Shown here: piece by piece, positions 1 through 7,554 of the stretch
How positions within the stretch are numbered: position 1 is the stretch's first letter
Layout of the letters: each line of letters starts with the position of its first letter
NCBI RefSeq assembly: GCF_000513295.1
Contig: NC_023065.1
Coordinates: 3,907,001 to 3,971,000, forward strand
Length of the DNA stretch: 64,000 nt
From: Magnetospirillum gryphiswaldense MSR-1 v2
GTDB taxonomy: Bacteria; Pseudomonadota; Alphaproteobacteria; Rhodospirillales; Magnetospirillaceae
Direction: 5' to 3'
Notes under the pieces: model-generated
Databases searched by the model: none
The model's input: only the letters and a program-made list of their open reading frames with translations
Told to the model about the DNA's origin: nothing
Translations under genes and position numbers: made by a program

Positions 1-22
1 GGATTGTGGTGAAGGCGGTCAT
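1..22 (-). CDS. 5' end of an unidentified gene leaving the left edge
   Basis: On the minus strand an ATG at 22-20 begins seven codons reading M-T-A-F-T-T-I before the window ends. A GGAG Shine-Dalgarno sequence sits 7 nt upstream of the ATG. This suggests a gene divergent from the chemoreceptor, but seven residues do not identify it. Confidence 0.35.
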
Positions 23-254
23 GCGCGGTCTCCGTTGGCGGCTTGCATCCAGGGTTGATGGCCGAAGTAAACCGTTCTGTCAATGTCTGGGCATAGTGTA
101 TCAACCTTTTCGCTACATTTCGTCAAAGCGTTCACAACCCATTAAAAAATCGGAAAAAAACAACATCCCGTAAAATTTATACGGTTGAATTCCGTAGAAA
201 TTTACTCAACTTTAGTGCAGACCAAGGTATGTAAACTTATGTTTGGGGTGTGCC
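23..254. promoter_or_regulatory. AT-rich intergenic promoter region of the chemoreceptor
   Basis: This region is far more AT-rich than the surrounding genes, especially from about 110 to 240, as expected for promoters of the chemoreceptor and of the possible divergent gene. It holds two near-identical words, CCGTAAAATTTA (168-179) and CCGTAGAAATTTA (192-204), 24 bp apart, with an ACGG between them that makes short inverted repeats with both. I could not assign a sigma factor or a known operator. Confidence 0.4.
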
Positions 255-1937
255 ATGAGAGTCAATGAACCGATAACCAATCGCGAAGTGGTGATGCAAG
301 ACGGCGAGATGCTGGTCTCGCGCACCGATGCCGGTGGACGCATCACCTTCGTCAATCAGGCCTTCATCGACATCAGCGGCTTCACCCGTGATGAACTGGT
401 CGGGCAGCCGCACAATCTGGTGCGCCACCCCCATATGCCGAAAGAGGCCTTCGCCGATCTGTGGGGGACCATCAAGACCGGCAAGCCGTGGGAAGGCTTC
501 GTCAAGAATCGCTGCAAGAACGGCGATTTCTACTGGGTCCGCGCCAATGTCACCCCCTTCGTCGAAAATGGCCAGATCGCCGGCTTCGTCTCCATCCGCA
601 GCAAGCCGTCACGGCAACAGGTGGCCGAGGTCGAGGCGCTTTACGGCAAGTTCCGCGACGGCAAGGCGCAAGGTCTGGTCATCCGCGAGGGGCGGGCATT
701 CCGCACCGGCATGGCCGGAATCCTGTCGCGTGCCGGCAGCGGTATCAGCGCCATGTTGGTGGCGGCCATCGCTGTGCCGTTGATCCTGGCCTTGGCCGGG
801 GCCGAGGCGGTGCAGTTGGACCGGATCGCCGTGGCTCTGGGCTTGATCGCCGGCTCCCTGGTTTCCGCCCTGGTTCTGGGGCGTATCGTCATCAACCGTG
901 TCCGTGGACCGCTGGCGCGTATGGAAGATCACCTCGACGCCGTCGCCCGCGGTGATTTCGTCCACGAAATCACCGACGAGCCGATCAGCGATTTTCAGCG
1001 CACCACCGCCCTGATGCGGGCGATGAAGGCCAAGCTGGGCTATGCCCAGTTGGAAAAGGCGGAGATGGACCGTCTGGCGGAACAGCGGCGCCAGGCCGAC
1101 ATGGAGTGTATCGCCGCCTCGCTCGATGCCCGTGTCGCCAATATCGTCGAGCTGATTCAGATGTCGGCGGACAGTCTTTTGGGCAATTCCCAGACATTGT
1201 CGGGCAATGCCGATCAGACCATGATGCAGGCCGGCAACGTCACCACCATGACCGGTCAGGTGACCAGCAATGTGCAGGCGGTATCGGCGGCCACCCACGA
1301 ATTGTCGTCGTCGGTGGATGAAATCTCGCGTCAGGTCAGCCATGCGGCGGTGATTTCCGCCGATGCGGTCGAGCAGGCGGGCAAGACCGACACCACCGTG
1401 CGCGGCCTGGCCGAAGCGGCCAACCGTATCGGCGAGGTGGTCAAGCTGATCAATGACATCGCCAGCCAGACCAACCTGTTGGCGCTTAACGCCACCATCG
1501 AGGCGGCCCGCGCCGGTGACGCCGGCAAGGGCTTCGCCGTGGTCGCCAACGAGGTGAAATCCCTGGCCAACCAGACGGCGAAGGCGACCGAGGAAATCGG
1601 CGCCCAGATCGCCGGCATCCAAAGCGAGACCCGCACGGCGGTCGAGGCCATTCGCGGCATCACCGGCACCATCGAGAATATTAACGAATTGTCGGCGGCC
1701 ATCTCGGCGGCGGTGGAAGAACAGGGCGCGGCGACCATGGAAATCGCCCGCAGTGTCAGCCAAGCGGCGGAAGGCACCCATCATGCGGCGGAAAACGTCT
1801 CGGTGGTGGCCGGTGCGGCCGAGGAAACCAAGCTGATGGCCGATCAGGTCACTTCTGCGGCGCAGACCCTGCAACAGGTGTCGCAGCAACTGGCCGCCGA
1901 GGTGCGCGGTTTCCTGGCGGAAATCCGCGCTGCCTGA
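255..1937 (+). CDS. Methyl-accepting chemotaxis protein with N-terminal PAS domain (Aer-like)
   Basis: The protein is an energy- or redox-sensing chemoreceptor that would signal to the CheA/CheW complex. An N-terminal PAS domain (about residues 10-120) carries the Aer-type segment NLVRHPHMPKEAFADLW. Two hydrophobic segments (about 160-185 and 190-212) follow with no large periplasmic domain between them, then a HAMP-like region and the signalling coiled coil with the hairpin-tip motif AGKGFAVVANEVKSLA. The absence of a periplasmic sensor fits an internal cue read through PAS, possibly FAD as in Aer; cofactor binding is inference. The ATG at 255 is chosen because GGGG lies 6 nt upstream; an in-frame TTG at 243 is the alternative. 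It is a single gene with a terminator directly after it. Confidence 0.88.
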   Translation: MRVNEPITNREVVMQDGEMLVSRTDAGGRITFVNQAFIDISGFTRDELVGQPHNLVRHPHMPKEAFADLWGTIKTGKPWEGFVKNRCKNGDFYWVRANVTPFVENGQIAGFVSIRSKPSRQQVAEVEALYGKFRDGKAQGLVIREGRAFRTGMAGILSRAGSGISAMLVAAIAVPLILALAGAEAVQLDRIAVALGLIAGSLVSALVLGRIVINRVRGPLARMEDHLDAVARGDFVHEITDEPISDFQRTTALMRAMKAKLGYAQLEKAEMDRLAEQRRQADMECIAASLDARVANIVELIQMSADSLLGNSQTLSGNADQTMMQAGNVTTMTGQVTSNVQAVSAATHELSSSVDEISRQVSHAAVISADAVEQAGKTDTTVRGLAEAANRIGEVVKLINDIASQTNLLALNATIEAARAGDAGKGFAVVANEVKSLANQTAKATEEIGAQIAGIQSETRTAVEAIRGITGTIENINELSAAISAAVEEQGAATMEIARSVSQAAEGTHHAAENVSVVAGAAEETKLMADQVTSAAQTLQQVSQQLAAEVRGFLAEIRAA

Positions 1938-1945
1938 TGCGTCGA

Positions 1946-1977
1946 AAACAGCGGGTGCCCTGGGGTGCCCGCTGTTT
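1946..1977. terminator. Bidirectional terminator between the chemoreceptor and modE
   Basis: A 10-bp perfect inverted repeat, AAACAGCGGG (1946-1955) and CCCGCTGTTT (1968-1977), encloses a 12-nt loop. A run of As on one side and Ts on the other lets it serve both convergent genes. Its right arm overlaps the first base of the modE stop codon. Confidence 0.75.
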
Positions 1978-2777
1978 CAATCCACCGCCAAGATGACGTG
2001 GGACGATTTGAAGAAGGCCATGGCCTTGTCGCCCACCCTCAAATCCAGATCCTCGGCGGCATCGCGGGTGATTACGGCGACGATGCTTTTGCCGCCGCCG
2101 ATATCCAGGGAAAACTCGGAACTGACCGGGCCGTCCTCGCGGTGGCTGACAATGCCGGCGATGCGGTTGCGGGCCGACAGGCGCGGATTTTGGTCGCCGG
2201 CGATCAGCATGACGAAGGACGATTTGATCAAGGCGGTGACGTCGCGGCCCGGTTTGATGTCCAACTCGCTGACGCTTTCGCCGGTGACGATGGCGGTCAG
2301 CTGACAGTCCGGAGTCAGGTGCATCAGCACCTCGGCGTTGACGCCGCCCAGGCGGACCTCGGTGACGGTACAGCGAAAGGCGTTGCGGGCGGTGGTCTTC
2401 ATTCCCAGACTCCACAGCAGGGCAAAGGGATCGCCGTCGCTCAGGTCGTCACCGGTGAGCAGGCGGGCGACCTTGTCCAGACGCTTTTCCAGCAGACGGA
2501 AACTGGCGATCAGGGTATGGCCGTCCTCGGTGACCTGGGCGCCGCCGCCCTGACGGCCGCCGGTCTGCCCCATCACCGCCGGACGCGGCAGCAGATTGTT
2601 GACGGCGTTGAGCGCATCCCAGGCCGCCTTATAGCTGAGCCCCACCGCCTTGGCCGCCTTGCTGATGCTGCCGTGGGCGGCGACTGCTTCCAGCAATTCG
2701 ATGCGGTCGCGACCGACGCTGGGTCGGCCTTCGCGCTTGAGCGCCAGCAGGGCCTCGACTTTTCCCTCCGCCATCAT
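1977..2777 (-). CDS. modE: Molybdate-responsive transcriptional regulator ModE
   Basis: ModE binds molybdate and controls molybdate uptake and molybdenum-enzyme genes. The N-terminal half has the LysR-like winged helix with GSISKAAKAVGLSYKAAWDA, followed by the ModE signature GGRQGGGAQVTEDG. The C-terminal half contains two tandem Mop/TOBE molybdate-binding modules, each with the pattern NAxxxxVxxV. I chose the ATG at 2777 (a second ATG at 2774 is as likely) because GGGGGA precedes it. The longer frame from 2846 would start inside the terminator of the upstream mop gene. The gene follows mop on the same strand, and a ModE-like operator lies upstream of mop and modA. Confidence 0.9.
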   Translation of the reverse strand: MMAEGKVEALLALKREGRPSVGRDRIELLEAVAAHGSISKAAKAVGLSYKAAWDALNAVNNLLPRPAVMGQTGGRQGGGAQVTEDGHTLIASFRLLEKRLDKVARLLTGDDLSDGDPFALLWSLGMKTTARNAFRCTVTEVRLGGVNAEVLMHLTPDCQLTAIVTGESVSELDIKPGRDVTALIKSSFVMLIAGDQNPRLSARNRIAGIVSHREDGPVSSEFSLDIGGGKSIVAVITRDAAEDLDLRVGDKAMAFFKSSHVILAVD

Positions 2778-2831
2778 TCCCCCGTTGCCGTAAGGGCCGG
2801 AGTTTGGGGGGCTTGCGGTACGGTTTCCAGT

Positions 2832-2862
2832 AAAAAGCGCCGTCATGGCGGGACGGCGCCTT
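2832..2862 (-). terminator. Rho-independent terminator after mop
   Basis: Read on the minus strand, GCGCCGTC (2859-2852) pairs with GACGGCGC (2844-2837) around a 7-nt loop, and five Ts follow at 2836-2832. It ends the mop message just before modE, so modE needs read-through or its own promoter in the roughly 55 bp that remain. Confidence 0.7.
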
Positions 2863-2868
2863 GATGAC

Positions 2869-3072
2869 CTACTTGGCCAGCATGACTTCGGTCGATTTGA
2901 TGATGGCGGAAACCTCTTCGCCCACCTTCAGACCCAGTTCGTCGATGGCTTCCACCGACACCAGCGAGGTGACGAACTGACCGCCCACATCGACCTTGAC
3001 CTTGCCGACGATCTGGCCGCGCGAAATTTCCACCACCTTGCCCTTCAGGGCGTTACGGGCACTTAACTGCAT
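2869..3072 (-). CDS. mop: Molbindin, single-domain Mop molybdate-binding protein
   Basis: This 67-residue protein is one complete Mop domain, which in molbindins assembles into a hexamer that stores or buffers molybdate in the cytoplasm. It opens with the family start MQLSARNALKGKV and ends IIKSTEVMLAK, matching the modules in the neighbouring ModE. An AAGGAG Shine-Dalgarno lies 8 nt before the ATG. It is transcribed divergently from modA, with the ModE-type operator between them, so both are probably repressed when molybdate is plentiful (inferred from known ModE action). Confidence 0.92.
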   Translation of the reverse strand: MQLSARNALKGKVVEISRGQIVGKVKVDVGGQFVTSLVSVEAIDELGLKVGEEVSAIIKSTEVMLAK

Positions 3073-3090
3073 GATCCATCTCCTTCAGGC

Positions 3091-3119
3091 TTGACGATAT
3101 GCAGTCAAAGTACATAACG
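3091..3119 (+). promoter_or_regulatory. ModE operator overlapping the modA promoter
   Basis: CGATATGCA (3095-3103) and TACATAACG (3111-3119) form an imperfect inverted repeat (7 of 9 matching) with a 7-nt spacer, the same layout as the E. coli ModE site. TTGACG at 3091-3096 is a plausible -35, with a -10-like ATAACG 17 nt downstream, so the operator would cover the promoter. It sits between divergent mop and modA. Confidence 0.72.
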
Positions 3120-3165
3120 TTAACTCACGCCGCTACCGCCTTTTTGCCGTTCAGGAGATTTTTTC

Positions 3166-3924
3166 ATGTTCAAGCAATTTGCCGTCGCCGCCCTGGCCTT
3201 GTGCCTGAGCACCGCCGCCGCCCGTGCCGACGAGGTGGTGGTGTTCGCCGCCGCCTCGCTGACCAATGCGTTGAACGAGATCGGCGATTCCTTCACCGCT
3301 CAGACCGGTCACAGCCTGAAGCCGTCCTATGCCGCCTCGTCCGCCCTGGCCAAGCAGGTCGAGCAAGGGGCGCCGGCCCATGTCTTCGCCTCCGCCGATC
3401 TCAAGTGGATGGATTACATGGTGGAAAAGAAGCTGGTGAACAATGACAGCCGCTTCAACCTGCTGGGCAACACCCTGGTGCTGGTGGCCCCCATGGACGC
3501 CAAGCAGGACAGGATCGCGCTGTCGCCCCAGACCGATATCGCTGGCTTGGCCGGATCGGGGCGCATCGCCACCGGCAACCCGGACAGCGTGCCGGTGGGC
3601 CTCTATTTCAAGCAGGCGATGGAGCGGTCGGGGCAATGGGCCAAGGTGGACGCCAAGATCGCCCGCGCCGATTCGGTGCGGGCCGCCCTGGCTTTCGTCG
3701 AGCGCGGCGAGGTGCCGTTGGGCGTGGTCTATGCCACCGATGCGGCGGTGTCGAAAAAGGTCAAGGTGGTCGGCGTGTTCCCCGACACCATGCATGACCC
3801 CATCGTCTACCCTTTCGCCCTGGTCGCCGGTAAGGAAACCCCCGCCGCCAAGGCGCTGCTGGATTACCTGAAGGGCGCGCAGGCCAAGGGCGTGTTCGTC
3901 AAATACGGCTTCAAGGTCAACTGA
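3166..3924 (+). CDS. modA: Molybdate ABC transporter, periplasmic binding protein ModA
   Basis: ModA captures molybdate or tungstate in the periplasm for the ModBC importer. A signal peptide (residues 1-21, ending TAAARA) precedes the family start DEVVVFAAASLTNALNEI, and the oxyanion-binding features ASSALAKQVEQGAPAHVFAS and GNPDSVPVG are present. A CAGGAG Shine-Dalgarno lies upstream. No modB or modC follows: the next gene is map on the opposite strand, whose end overlaps modA by 8 nt. The permease and ATPase must therefore be elsewhere, or this is a second orphan binding protein. Confidence 0.95.
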   Translation: MFKQFAVAALALCLSTAAARADEVVVFAAASLTNALNEIGDSFTAQTGHSLKPSYAASSALAKQVEQGAPAHVFASADLKWMDYMVEKKLVNNDSRFNLLGNTLVLVAPMDAKQDRIALSPQTDIAGLAGSGRIATGNPDSVPVGLYFKQAMERSGQWAKVDAKIARADSVRAALAFVERGEVPLGVVYATDAAVSKKVKVVGVFPDTMHDPIVYPFALVAGKETPAAKALLDYLKGAQAKGVFVKYGFKVN

Positions 3925-4711
3925 TCGCCCACGGGGTGAAGATTTCGACGCCGTCCTCGGTAACGCCGACGGAATGCTCGAACTGCGCCGACAGCGACCG
4001 GTCACGGGTCACCGTGGTCCAGCCGTCGGCCAGGATCTTCACCTCGGCCTTGCCGGCATTGAGCATGGGTTCGACGGTGAAGAACATGCCCGGCTCCAGC
4101 ACCACGCCGGTACCGGCCTTGCCGTAATGCATGACCAAAGGCGCGTCGTGGAACACCCGGCCCAGGCCGTGGCCGCAGAAATCGCGCACCACCGAAAAGC
4201 GTTCACGCCGGGCCACCGCCTCGATGGCGGCACCCACATCGCCCAAGGTGGTGCCGGGGCGGATGATGTCGATGCCGGCCATCATCGCCTCGAAGGTGGT
4301 GTCGACCAGACGCTTGGCCAAGGTCCGCACTTCGCCCACCAGAAAGGTGCGGCTGGTGTCGCCGAACCAACCATCGACGATGGGGGTGACGTCGATATTG
4401 ACGATGTCGCCATCGGCCAGAACCTTGTCGCCGGGAATGCCGTGGGTGACCACGTGATTGACCGAAACGCAAGAGGCGTGCTGATAGCCGTGATAGCCCA
4501 CCGTGCCCGGTATGGCACCGGCATCGCGCATGAACTGGTCGCACAGGCGATCCAGCTCGGCGGTGCTGATGCCGGCTTGCACATGGGGGGTAATGAAATC
4601 CAAGGTGGCGGCGGCCAGTCGCCCGGCCTTGCGCATGCCGGCGAAGCCGTCGGCATCATAAAGCGGGATGCGGCGGCCTTCGCTGTCGGTCTGGGACGAG
4701 AATCTTGTCAT
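3917..4711 (-). CDS. map: Methionine aminopeptidase, type I
   Basis: The enzyme removes the initiator methionine from nascent proteins. The sequence shows the N-terminal GMRKAGRLAAATLDFI, then CVSVNHVVTHGIPGD, the metal-ligand Asp in VNIDVTPIVDGWFGDTSR, the catalytic His in FCGHGLGRVFH and the Glu ligands in FFTVEPML and QFEHSV, i.e. all five expected metal ligands. It has no clear Shine-Dalgarno. Its ATG lies inside one arm of a perfect 15-bp hairpin (4706-4737), suggesting that translation start may be structurally controlled. It lies downstream of the YedE gene on the same strand and overlaps the end of convergent modA by 8 nt. Confidence 0.95.
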   Translation of the reverse strand: MTRFSSQTDSEGRRIPLYDADGFAGMRKAGRLAAATLDFITPHVQAGISTAELDRLCDQFMRDAGAIPGTVGYHGYQHASCVSVNHVVTHGIPGDKVLADGDIVNIDVTPIVDGWFGDTSRTFLVGEVRTLAKRLVDTTFEAMMAGIDIIRPGTTLGDVGAAIEAVARRERFSVVRDFCGHGLGRVFHDAPLVMHYGKAGTGVVLEPGMFFTVEPMLNAGKAEVKILADGWTTVTRDRSLSAQFEHSVGVTEDGVEIFTPWAIS

Positions 4712-4737
4712 GACGCGGGTTTACCCGCGTCATGACA
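4706..4737. repeat. Perfect 15-bp inverted repeat covering the map start codon
   Basis: TGTCATGACGCGGGT (4706-4720) and ACCCGCGTCATGACA (4723-4737) are exact reverse complements separated by TT. On the minus strand the hairpin falls between the YedE gene and map, and the 3' arm contains the map ATG (4711-4709). No T-tract follows, so it is not a typical terminator. Confidence 0.85.
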
Positions 4738-4753
4738 GTGCGTCCAGTTTTAA

Positions 4754-5851
4754 TTAACCGCGGGCCAGAACCGCCTTCAGGGCGGCGCCGACGCTGCCTT
4801 CCTCCATATATTTCAGCCCCCACACCCCGCCGAACAAAATGGCGACCAAGGCGATGAAGGAGGTGGCCGACAAGGTGGAGATGCCGGTCAGGCCCTGGCC
4901 GATGGTGCAGCCCATGGCCATGACGCCGCCGATGCCCATCATGGCGGCGCCGGTCAGGTGACGGCCCATGTCGGCGGCGTCGGAAAACGCCTCCACATGA
5001 AAGCTTTTGCCCGCCAGCGATGACAGGAAGGAACCGACGATGACGCCGCCGACGGCGGCGATGCCGAAATTGATGGTCGAGCCGGTATAGGTCATCAGAT
5101 ACATGATGGTGTCGCCGATGGGGGCGACGAAGGTGAAGCTGGACAGCGGGGTGGGGTCGAACTCGTCATTGCCCAACACCCCGGTCACCCACCAGCCCGC
5201 CGGCACCATCAGGCCGATGATCAGGCCGCCGATGATGTCGTGGGGGGCGGCGCGGAAATCGGCATCCTTGAAGCAGAACACCAGAAGGCCGCCGGCGATC
5301 ACGGTCACCACCAGCCAGCGGGCGATGGTTTCCGGCAGGCCGAGAGCGGCCAGCAAGGCGGGCACGCCCTGGTTGGCGGCCTTGCCGGCCACCGCGATAT
5401 TGGTCAGGCTTTCGATCTGCACCCGGCCCAGGCCGATCAAGCCTTTCAGCGTCATATAGGCGAACAGGCCGACCACCAGGAAGGTGACCACCGATTTAAG
5501 GTTGCCGCCGCCGATACGGACCAGGGTCTTGTTGCCGCAACCGCCGGCCAGGGTCATGCCGAAGCCGAACAGCAATCCGCCGATGATGGCGCCGGCCCAG
5601 GCCAGCGGCCCTTGCAGATAGATGCTTTTGCCCAAGTCGACCAGGCCGGCATGATGCATGGCCTGGGACGCGATCATGGCCACGGCCAGCGCCAGCATCC
5701 AGGCGCGGAAGCGCCGCCAGTCGCCCATGAAGACGATGTCGGACAGCGCCCCCATGGTGCAGAAATTGGTGCGTTGGGCGGTGGCCCCGAAAATCAGGCC
5801 GACCACGAAGGCGGCCCCACCGACGATGGTGGAGATTGGCAAGTCGCTCAC
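4754..5851 (-). CDS. YeeE/YedE family sulfur-compound transporter
   Basis: The protein is an inner-membrane channel of the YeeE/YedE (TsuA-like) family, members of which import thiosulfate or related sulfane-sulfur compounds. The 365 residues contain about nine or ten hydrophobic segments. Conserved cysteines lie in the family motifs RTNFCTMGA, GGCGNKTLVR and MGCTIGQG, which line the substrate path in known members. The start is GTG at 5851, preceded at 5 nt by GGGAGGAA. It is transcribed away from dsrE2 and tusA, a common genetic pairing in which imported sulfane sulfur is handed to TusA/DsrE proteins. Substrate identity is inference. Confidence 0.9.
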   Translation of the reverse strand: MSDLPISTIVGGAAFVVGLIFGATAQRTNFCTMGALSDIVFMGDWRRFRAWMLALAVAMIASQAMHHAGLVDLGKSIYLQGPLAWAGAIIGGLLFGFGMTLAGGCGNKTLVRIGGGNLKSVVTFLVVGLFAYMTLKGLIGLGRVQIESLTNIAVAGKAANQGVPALLAALGLPETIARWLVVTVIAGGLLVFCFKDADFRAAPHDIIGGLIIGLMVPAGWWVTGVLGNDEFDPTPLSSFTFVAPIGDTIMYLMTYTGSTINFGIAAVGGVIVGSFLSSLAGKSFHVEAFSDAADMGRHLTGAAMMGIGGVMAMGCTIGQGLTGISTLSATSFIALVAILFGGVWGLKYMEEGSVGAALKAVLARG

Positions 5852-6112
5852 GTTCTTCCTCCCGTCACGGGCCCCCTTTTCAATCGCTGGCGCCGAAGGT
5901 GCTTGGCGGGCGAGGGGTTCCTCGTATATATTTGTTCATGCTAAATTAGCACCGCCTTGGACCATCGCACAAGAGCCGCTTGTAACGTGCCATGCGACCA
6001 AGGGCGAGTGAAAAACAGGTGTAGGCACCGGCTACTACCCATACCGGGGCAGCCGCGTCTTAGGGTGGTTTGCACATTATAAAATTCTAATGCAAACCGC
6101 AGGGAGGAAAAC
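5852..6112. promoter_or_regulatory. Divergent promoter region of the sulfur cluster with two palindromes
   Basis: Two symmetric elements stand out in this 261-bp spacer. TGCTAAATTAGCA (5939-5951) is a perfect palindrome next to a TATATA (5930-5925 on the minus strand) that could be the -10 of the YedE gene. TTTGCACATTA (6069-6079) and TAATGCAAA (6088-6096) flank TATAAA, a -10 candidate for dsrE2. They look like operators for a regulator of the cluster; persulfide-sensing ArsR proteins often control such genes, but none is encoded here. Confidence 0.5.
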
Positions 6113-6601
6113 ATGGCCGCCAACGGCAAGTCGATGTCCATTATCGTCACCAAGGGCTCGCTGGACTGGGCCTACCCACCGTTCATCCTGGCCACCACCG
6201 CGGCGGCCATGGATCTGGACGTCACCCTTTTCTTCACCTTCTACGGCCTGACGCTGTTGAAGAAGAAGCTGGATTTGAAGGTCACCACCTTGGGCAATGC
6301 CGGCATGGAAATGCCGATGATGGGCGGCCACATGGTCATGCCCAATCTGGTTGGCGCGCTGCCCGGCATGGACGCCATGGCGACGGTGATGATGAAGGAC
6401 CTGATCAAGAAGAAGGGCGTCGCCTCGATCGAGGATCTGCGTGAGGCGGCGGTGGATTGCGGTGTGCGCATGATCGCCTGCCAGATGACCATGGATCTGT
6501 TCGAGTACGACAAAAGCGATCTGATCGACGGGGTCGAGTACGCGGGCGCCGCCACCTATATCGAGACGGCGACCCAGTGCGACATCAACCTGTTCATCTA
6601 G
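6113..6601 (+). CDS. DsrE2-type DsrE/DsrF-like sulfur-carrier protein
   Basis: This 162-residue protein belongs to the DsrE/F-like fold in its DsrE2 branch, which binds and passes persulfide sulfur, typically with TusA and a YedE-type channel. It starts with SMSIIVTKGSLDWAYPPFIL and has the hydrophobic hairpin MDLDVTLFFTFYGLTLL typical of DsrE2. Conserved cysteines lie near the C terminus in DCGVRMIACQMTMDLF, and another in the tail. A strong GGGAGGAA Shine-Dalgarno precedes the ATG. It heads the rightward dsrE2-RHH-tusA-thioredoxin-HbpS series. Membrane association is possible; the exact reaction partner is inferred. Confidence 0.88.
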   Translation: MAANGKSMSIIVTKGSLDWAYPPFILATTAAAMDLDVTLFFTFYGLTLLKKKLDLKVTTLGNAGMEMPMMGGHMVMPNLVGALPGMDAMATVMMKDLIKKKGVASIEDLREAAVDCGVRMIACQMTMDLFEYDKSDLIDGVEYAGAATYIETATQCDINLFI

Positions 6602-6903
6602 AGCCGGCGGTCTGGCCAGCGACCCCCGACGGTCCGCTGGCCCGGCTGTTCGGCCTGTGCAATCCCGAGCAGGCGCGGTCTTTCGCGCCGGAAAAACGCT
6701 CGGTCCGTATCCATGGCCATTCCACCACCATCCGGCTTGAACAGGCGTTCTGGACGGTGTTGGATGAAATGGCCAGGGAAGAGGGCGTAACCGCAAGCGC
6801 CCTCATTGCCCGTATCCACGACCACTGTCTGGTCACCAATGACCGGAACTTGGCATCGTGTCTGCGGGTGGTTTGCCTGAAATACATCAATCTCGGCCAC
6901 TGA
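6577..6903 (+). CDS. Ribbon-helix-helix DNA-binding domain protein (RHH_4-like)
   Basis: A small protein of about 108 residues is encoded between dsrE2 and tusA. Its second half reads KRSVRIHGHSTTIRLEQAFW, then LDEMAREEGVTASALIARI and ASCLRVVCLKYI. This is the strand-helix-helix pattern of the RHH_4 family seen in many alphaproteobacteria, so a DNA-binding, possibly self-regulating role is likely. The start is unsure: GTG at 6577 overlaps dsrE2 by 25 nt, and the frame stays open upstream to an ATG at 6457. A conserved-looking LARLFGLCNPEQ segment shows that coding begins before about 6640. Its placement suggests it regulates, or responds to, the sulfur cluster. Confidence 0.72.
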   Translation: MRHQPVHLEPAVWPATPDGPLARLFGLCNPEQARSFAPEKRSVRIHGHSTTIRLEQAFWTVLDEMAREEGVTASALIARIHDHCLVTNDRNLASCLRVVCLKYINLGH

Positions 6904-6941
6904 CGCGGTCCGCCGGGGGGAACATCTAGGAGAGGTCACAC

Positions 6942-7166
6942 ATGAGCACGGTTCTCGACGTCAAGGGTTTGAACTGCCCGCTGCCCATCCTGCGCACCAA
7001 GAAGGCCATGAAGGACGTCGCCGTCGATGGCGTCCTGGAAGTGCTGGCCACCGATCCCGGTTCGGTCAAGGACATGGAAGCCTTCTGCAAGCAGACCGGC
7101 AACGAATTGCTGGAAACGGCGGAAGCCTCCGGCGTTTATACCTTCAAGATCAAGCGCAAGGCCTGA
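6942..7166 (+). CDS. TusA/SirA-family sulfurtransferase
   Basis: TusA-family proteins carry sulfur as a persulfide on a single cysteine. The 74-residue sequence has the hallmark Cys-Pro-x-Pro near the N terminus (LNCPLPILRTKKAM, Cys12) and ends at the second beta strand, YTFKIKRK. A GGAG Shine-Dalgarno stands ahead of the ATG. In this setting it probably takes sulfane sulfur delivered through the YedE-type channel and DsrE2 and passes it on to biosynthesis or detoxification, which is inference from family context. The next gene begins 2 nt after its stop codon, so the two are likely translationally coupled. Confidence 0.93.
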   Translation: MSTVLDVKGLNCPLPILRTKKAMKDVAVDGVLEVLATDPGSVKDMEAFCKQTGNELLETAEASGVYTFKIKRKA

Positions 7167-7168
7167 TC

Positions 7169-7540
7169 TTGCGCGGGCTGCCATCCCTGGCGGCACTGGC
7201 GATGGCGACGGTTCCGGCCCTGTGGGCCGGGGCCGCGCCGGTCCACGCCGCCGAGTTGGTGATGGTCGAGGCCAGGGGCTGTCCGTGGTGCGTCAAATGG
7301 CACCGCGACCTGGGCGCCATCTATCCCAAGACGGCGGAAGGCAAGCGCTTGCCGCTGCGGGTGGTGCGGCTGGAAAACCTGCCCGCCGATCTCCGATTCA
7401 TCAAGAATTTACGCTACGCCCCCACCTTCGTCGCCATCGCCTGCGGGCGCGAGGTCGGGCGCATCACCGGCTATAACGGCGACGACATGTTCTGGGGCGA
7501 ATTATCCACCATTACCAAGCGGCTGACACCAGCCTGCTGA
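7169..7540 (+). CDS. Secreted thioredoxin-fold protein, SoxS-like
   Basis: A 123-residue protein with a signal peptide (residues 1-28, ending APVHAA) and a small thioredoxin-like domain. The redox motif CPWC sits in MVEARGCPWCVKWH, and the expected cis-proline loop is YAPTF. It resembles SoxS-type periplasmic thioredoxins that keep sulfur-oxidation proteins reduced, though no sox genes are nearby. The TTG at 7169 is preferred: it follows the tusA stop by 2 nt, has AAGG upstream and supplies the arginine expected at the start of a signal peptide. ATG at 7202 is the alternative. It likely acts on periplasmic disulfides or persulfides. Confidence 0.78.
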   Translation: MRGLPSLAALAMATVPALWAGAAPVHAAELVMVEARGCPWCVKWHRDLGAIYPKTAEGKRLPLRVVRLENLPADLRFIKNLRYAPTFVAIACGREVGRITGYNGDDMFWGELSTITKRLTPAC

Positions 7541-7554
7541 CCCGGAGGCTTCCC

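Noticed and set aside
23-60. Sigma-54 promoter near the left edge (TTGGCGGCTTGCA)
   Set aside because: The GG and GC elements are too close together to fit the -24/-12 spacing.
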